Shown: piece by piece, positions 6,503 through 9,059 of the stretch | Numbering within the stretch: the stretch's first letter is position 1 | How the letters are laid out: each line of letters starts with the position of its first letter | DNA from: an uncultured Ezakiella sp. | Lineage (GTDB): Bacteria > Bacillota > Clostridia > Tissierellales > Peptoniphilaceae | NCBI GenBank assembly: GCA_947293975.1 | Contig: CAMYPV010000049.1 | Coordinates: 1 to 9,059, forward strand | Direction: 5' to 3' | DNA: 9,059 bases | Translations under genes and position numbers: made by a program | Notes under the pieces: generated by a model | The model's input: only the letters and a program-made list of their open reading frames with translations | The model's database searches: none | Told to the model about the DNA's origin: nothing

Positions 6503-7163
6503 CAGAACAATTAAATTAATAGGAGAAGAAAAATTTAATAAAATATCAAATGCGAGAATAACAATAATTGGCGTTGGCGGTGTTGGAGGAATCGCATCAG
6601 AAATGCTTGCAAGGTCTGGTGTGCGTTTTTTAAGATTGATTGATTTTGATCGATATGAAGAAAGCAATTTAAACAGACAACTCGGCTCAAACTACAAAAG
6701 CATTGACAGATTGAAGGTTGATGTATTAAAAGAGAAATTTTCTGAGATTAATCCAGATTTATATATAGAGGCAATGCCTGAAATGCTTGATGAAAATAAT
6801 TGCGATGAGCTTTTGAAAGATAGCGATTATATTTTAGATTTATGCGATGATATTAATGCCAAAAAAATGATTGCAATGTATGCGATAGAGAATAAAATTA
6901 AATTTATTTCTGCAATGGGCGCTGGCAATCGAATTGATATTAGTAAATTGAAGTTTACAACGCTCGATAAGACAAGTTATTGTAATCTTGCAAAAAGATT
7001 TAGAAAAGAAATAGATAAAAGATATCACAAAAAGATAAAATGTCTTTTTTATGAGGGTGATAATTTAAAAGTTGATGGTGTAGTTGGTACAATTGCACCA
7101 TCGCCAAATTATATGGGAGTAAGAGCCGCATCTGAACTGATTAATATGATTATGGAGGACTAA
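6483..7163 (+). CDS. tcdA: tRNA threonylcarbamoyladenosine dehydratase (ThiF/E1-like)
   Basis: By family, uses ATP to cyclise t6A at position 37 of ANN-decoding tRNAs to ct6A. The protein has 226 residues. SRTIKLIGEEKF (7-18) is the conserved family start. A Rossmann nucleotide-binding loop GVGGVGG (30-36) and RLIDFDRYEESNLNRQ with the E1-type NLNRQ follow. The C-terminal part holds the TcdA features SAMGAGNRID, the DKTSY...LAKRFRKEI segment and VGTIAPSPNYMG. The general ThiF/MoeB alternative is less likely because no sulfur-carrier gene is present and the C-terminal part is TcdA-like. TTG at 6483 is the only standard start: a stop in the same frame lies at 6477-6479 and the next ATG falls inside the Rossmann domain. 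The gene overlaps the aspS end by 20 nt, with only GAGG 12 nt upstream as ribosome binding site, so translation is probably coupled. The aspS-tcdA order matches aspS-yrvM in Bacillus. Confidence 0.88.
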   Translation: MISKRNSRTIKLIGEEKFNKISNARITIIGVGGVGGIASEMLARSGVRFLRLIDFDRYEESNLNRQLGSNYKSIDRLKVDVLKEKFSEINPDLYIEAMPEMLDENNCDELLKDSDYILDLCDDINAKKMIAMYAIENKIKFISAMGAGNRIDISKLKFTTLDKTSYCNLAKRFRKEIDKRYHKKIKCLFYEGDNLKVDGVVGTIAPSPNYMGVRAASELINMIMED

Positions 7164-7561
7164 TGCAAGTAGTAGGAAAAGTAATAGAGTTAGATAATGA
7201 TATGGTTTATGTTACATTGTTACGTACATCAGCGTGTGGAGGTAATTGTAAGGCTTGCGGTGCTAGTTGCGAAACGATAGAACATAGAATAAAAGCGGTT
7301 AATTCCATTGATGCAAAAGTAGGCGACTTAGTTGAAATAGCAATGGATGATAAAAATGGTTTAAAGGCAAGTGCTATTTTATATTTAATTCCATTTTTAG
7401 GATTTATTAGCGGAATATTTGCTGCATATTTTTTAAAGCTAAGTGAGGCAAAAGTTTTTTTATCGGGAATTTTTGGATTAATAATTTCATATCTAATTGT
7501 TCATTTTATTGATAAAAAGAATAGAGGTGTAAATCAAATTGTAATATTACCGTTTAAATAA
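7163..7561 (+). CDS. RseC/MucC-like cysteine-rich membrane protein (SoxR-reducing system family)
   Basis: A small inner-membrane protein of 132 residues that resembles RseC, known in proteobacteria from the SoxR-reducing Rsx complex and the sigma-E locus. An N-terminal soluble part of about 65 residues holds four cysteines, C25, C29, C32 and C36, in a CX3CX2CX3C pattern that could bind an Fe-S cluster or metal. The segment KVGDLVEI (52-59) is typical of the family. Two hydrophobic helices follow (about 70-91 and 97-116), with the charged loop DKKNR just after the second. There is no signal peptide. The ATG shares one base with the tcdA stop (TAATG) and follows GGAGG at a spacing of 4 nt, so it is the last gene of the operon. 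No Rnf/Rsx genes are in the window, so its partner here is unknown and I give no symbol. Confidence 0.75.
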   Translation: MQVVGKVIELDNDMVYVTLLRTSACGGNCKACGASCETIEHRIKAVNSIDAKVGDLVEIAMDDKNGLKASAILYLIPFLGFISGIFAAYFLKLSEAKVFLSGIFGLIISYLIVHFIDKKNRGVNQIVILPFK

Positions 7562-7574
7562 TTTTACAATTTGT

Positions 7575-7603
7575 TTGCAATAGAGTTTTTTATATGATAC
7601 AAT
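7575..7603 (+). promoter_or_regulatory. Extended -10 promoter of glyA
   Basis: TTGCAA (7575-7580, 4 of 6) is followed by a 17-bp spacer and TACAAT (7598-7603, 5 of 6). TG stands one base before the -10 box (7595-7596), forming an extended -10 element. Transcription would start near 7610, leaving a leader of about 16 nt, too short for a riboswitch. A weak dyad, ATACAA/TTGTAT (7597-7613), overlaps the -10 box. No terminator precedes the promoter, so some read-through from rseC is also likely. Confidence 0.65.
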
Positions 7604-7613
7604 TGTTTTGTAT

Positions 7614-7620
7614 AAGGAGG
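7614..7620 (+). promoter_or_regulatory. Ribosome binding site that sets the glyA start
   Basis: AAGGAGG lies 5 nt before the ATG at 7626. An in-frame TTG at 7608 would place this site inside the coding region and sits about where transcription should begin, so the ATG is preferred. Confidence 0.88.
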
Positions 7621-7625
7621 TACAA

Positions 7626-8858
7626 ATGGATTTTTCACATGTAAAACAAAATGATCCAGAGATTTATAAAATAATCATGGATGAGAAAGCTCGTCAGCAA
7701 TCACACATTGAGTTAATTGCTAGCGAAAACTTTGTAACAGAAGCTGTTATGGAAGCAATGGGAAGTTATTTGACAAATAAATACGCTGAAGGTTATCCAG
7801 GAAAAAGATACTACGGCGGATGCGAAGTTGTTGATATTGCTGAAGATTTAGCAAGAGACAGACTATGTAAATTGTTTGGTGCTGATCACGCAAACGTTCA
7901 ACCACACTCAGGCGCAAATGCTAATATGGCTGTTTATTTCTCATGTCTACAACCTGGTGACAAAGTTATGGGTATGAACCTTTCAGAAGGTGGACACTTA
8001 ACACACGGTTCACCAGTAAACATCAGTGGTAAATATTTTGAATTTGCTGCTTATGGTGTTGATGGAAAAACTGAACAAATTGATTATGATAAAGTTGCTG
8101 ACATCGCTTCAAAAGAAAAACCAAAGCTAATTGTTGCAGGCGCAAGTGCTTATCCAAGAATTATCGATTTCAAGAAATTCAGAGAAATTGCTGATTCAGT
8201 TGGTGCATTAATGATGGTTGATATGGCTCATATAGCTGGTTTAGTTGCAACAGGTTTGCACCCAAATCCAGTTGAATATGCAGATTATGTTACAACAACA
8301 ACTCACAAAACATTACGCGGACCAAGAGGTGGCGCAATCTTAACAAGAGAAGAATATGCAAAAGCAATTGATAAGGCAGTATTCCCAGGAACACAAGGTG
8401 GTCCTCTAATGCACGTTATTGCTGCTAAAGCAGTAGCATTTGGCGAAGCTTTAAAACCTGAATTCAAAACTTATCAAGAACAAGTTGTTAAGAATGCAAA
8501 AGTTCTTGCTGAAACATTAATAAATAGAGGCTTAAGACTAGTTTCAGGTGGTACAGATAACCACTTAATCTTAATTGATGTTAAAGCAAGCGGATTTACA
8601 GGAAAAGAAGCGGAAAAAATGCTTAATGAAATCGGTATTGCTGCAAATAAAAACACAATTCCAAATGAAACAGAATCTCCATTTGTTACAAGCGGAATCA
8701 GAATTGGTACACCAGCTATGACAACACGTGGCTTTAAAGAAGACGACATGAGAGAAGTTGGTGAAATCATCGCTGATACACTTGATACAAGCTATGATAG
8801 AGAAAAATTAAAACAAAGAGTAAAGGCTCTTTGCGATTCACACATTCTATACAAATAA
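7626..8858 (+). CDS. glyA: Serine hydroxymethyltransferase
   Basis: PLP enzyme of the cytosol that interconverts serine and glycine with tetrahydrofolate/5,10-methylene-THF, the main entry of one-carbon units. The 410 residues match the family length of about 410-420. Seen in order: IASENFVT (31-38), YPGKRYYGG (57-65), QPHSGANAN (92-100), the ring-stacking region EGGHLTHGSP (H124), VDMAHIAGL with PLP-binding D199 and H202, TTTTHKTLRGPRGG with the Schiff-base lysine K228, PGTQGGP, and SGIRIGTPA with R359 for the substrate carboxylate. It is intact. It has its own promoter and a strong ribosome binding site. It uses noticeably more CAC, AAC and TTC codons than the helicase or MBL-fold genes, as expected for a highly expressed gene, so I do not read this as transfer. 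It converges on the rqcH-like gene with a shared terminator. Confidence 0.98.
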   Translation: MDFSHVKQNDPEIYKIIMDEKARQQSHIELIASENFVTEAVMEAMGSYLTNKYAEGYPGKRYYGGCEVVDIAEDLARDRLCKLFGADHANVQPHSGANANMAVYFSCLQPGDKVMGMNLSEGGHLTHGSPVNISGKYFEFAAYGVDGKTEQIDYDKVADIASKEKPKLIVAGASAYPRIIDFKKFREIADSVGALMMVDMAHIAGLVATGLHPNPVEYADYVTTTTHKTLRGPRGGAILTREEYAKAIDKAVFPGTQGGPLMHVIAAKAVAFGEALKPEFKTYQEQVVKNAKVLAETLINRGLRLVSGGTDNHLILIDVKASGFTGKEAEKMLNEIGIAANKNTIPNETESPFVTSGIRIGTPAMTTRGFKEDDMREVGEIIADTLDTSYDREKLKQRVKALCDSHILYK

Positions 8859-8861
8859 TAA

Positions 8862-8895
8862 AAGAGTCCCTTAAAGGGACTCTTACATATTTTTT
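8862..8895. terminator. Bidirectional intrinsic terminator between glyA and rqcH
   Basis: The stem runs from 8862-8871 to 8875-8884 (10 bp, AAGAGTCCCT/AGGGACTCTT) with a TAA loop. On the plus strand it is followed by ACATA and then six T (8890-8895). On the minus strand it is followed at once by a T-rich stretch, TTATTATTT, that overlaps the glyA stop codon. The hairpin can therefore end both transcripts, and the minus-strand version has the better placed U tract. Two bases of the rqcH stop codon (8883-8884) form the end of the stem. Confidence 0.88.
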
Positions 8896-9059
8896 GAATC
8901 CGGGTCGACGGTTATTGTATTGTAATTATAATAATTGACAAGACCTGGATTTTTATTTTTTATTTTTTTTACATTTTTAACAGTTGTGTAGTCAATGTCG
9001 CTTTTAACAGTTTTTCCTGACAAGACTGCAGCTATGTTTGCCGCGGCAATAATATCTTC
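8883..9059 (-). CDS. rqcH: RqcH-like NFACT-family protein, C-terminal end only
   Basis: The last 58 codons of a gene that enters from the right on the minus strand, ending in TAA at 8885-8883. The fragment contains DYTTVKNVKK, then NPGLVNYYNYNTITVDPD. This matches the C-terminal part of the NFACT-R domain (DUF814) of bacterial RqcH, formerly called fibronectin-binding protein A/YloA, where a VDYT-VK-VKKP...KPG...V-PD pattern is usual. RqcH binds 50S subunits with stalled nascent chains and directs alanine tailing. The 10-residue segment from VKK to PG has the same length as in relatives but is rich in lysine and asparagine, encoded by long A runs. The catalytic and tRNA-binding parts lie outside the window, so the call rests on this tail alone. 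Confidence 0.75.
   Translation of the reverse strand, partial: EDIIAAANIAAVLSGKTVKSDIDYTTVKNVKKIKNKNPGLVNYYNYNTITVDPDSKNM

Noticed and set aside
6483..7163. MoeB/ThiF role in sulfur-carrier activation
   Set aside because: The C-terminal segments (SAMGAGNRID, the LAKRFRKEI region, VGTIAPSPNYMG) and the position after aspS fit TcdA better, and no thiS or moaD gene is present.
7562..7600. T6 run after the RseC-like gene as a terminator
   Set aside because: No stable GC-containing stem precedes the run at 7586-7591; the stretch is better explained as the spacer of the glyA promoter.
7566..7613. Short dyads ACAA-T-TTGT and ATACAA/TTGTAT in the glyA promoter as operators
   Set aside because: The arms are only 4-6 bp and almost entirely A/T in an AT-rich region, so they are expected by chance.
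1..9059. Mobile elements, CRISPR arrays, tRNA/rRNA genes or a defence system
   Set aside because: I saw no spaced direct repeats, terminal inverted repeats, transposase motifs, tRNA cloverleaf with CCA, or defence-type gene set. The lone helicase next to housekeeping genes is not enough to propose one.

Overview
The window reads as ordinary chromosomal DNA from a low-GC, AT-rich anaerobic Firmicute, most likely a clostridium-type organism (Clostridia/Tissierellia). The basis is A/T-ending codons, strong AGGAGG-type ribosome binding sites, a HemZ-type radical SAM protein, an aspS-tcdA pair like the one in Bacillus, a clostridial-type nucleoside kinase and an RqcH-type NFACT protein. A family such as Peptoniphilaceae is possible, but this is a guess that the window cannot settle. 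I see no insertion sequence, phage gene, CRISPR array, tRNA or rRNA. The gene content is housekeeping and I find no convincing new multi-gene system. The unusual features are regulatory and architectural.

Layout. Bases 1-776 (+) hold the C-terminal part of a uridine-kinase-like nucleoside kinase, cut by the window edge just inside its P-loop. It abuts tail to tail, with no base between, a compact UvrD/PcrA-like DNA helicase on the minus strand (777-2588). An 87-bp divergent intergenic region (2589-2675) follows. It carries two near-consensus sigma-A promoters whose -35 boxes are only 6 bp apart. The helicase promoter places its -10 box six bases before the ATG, which predicts a leaderless mRNA. 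The rightward promoter has a perfect 17-bp palindrome over its -10 box and start point.

The rightward promoter serves a tight run of five genes: an MBL-fold hydrolase, hemZ, aspS, tcdA and an RseC-like membrane protein (2676-7561). Junctions are 4-nt, 20-nt and 1-nt overlaps and one 9-nt gap, so this is very probably one operon with translational coupling. hisS, which commonly sits between hemZ and aspS in clostridia, is absent, and there is no room for a T-box leader.

glyA (7626-8858) has its own extended -10 promoter and a strong ribosome binding site. It converges on the 3' end of an rqcH-type gene that enters from the right on the minus strand (8883-9059). A bidirectional hairpin terminator fills the 24-bp gap and includes part of the rqcH stop codon.

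Functionally the genes cover nucleotide salvage (nucleoside kinase), DNA repair (helicase), translation (aspS; tcdA, which modifies ANN-decoding tRNAs; rqcH, stalled-ribosome rescue), one-carbon metabolism (glyA) and radical-SAM/redox functions (hemZ, rseC-like). For the MBL-fold and GlyA genes the best start is an internal ATG behind a strong Shine-Dalgarno sequence, not the most upstream GTG or TTG.
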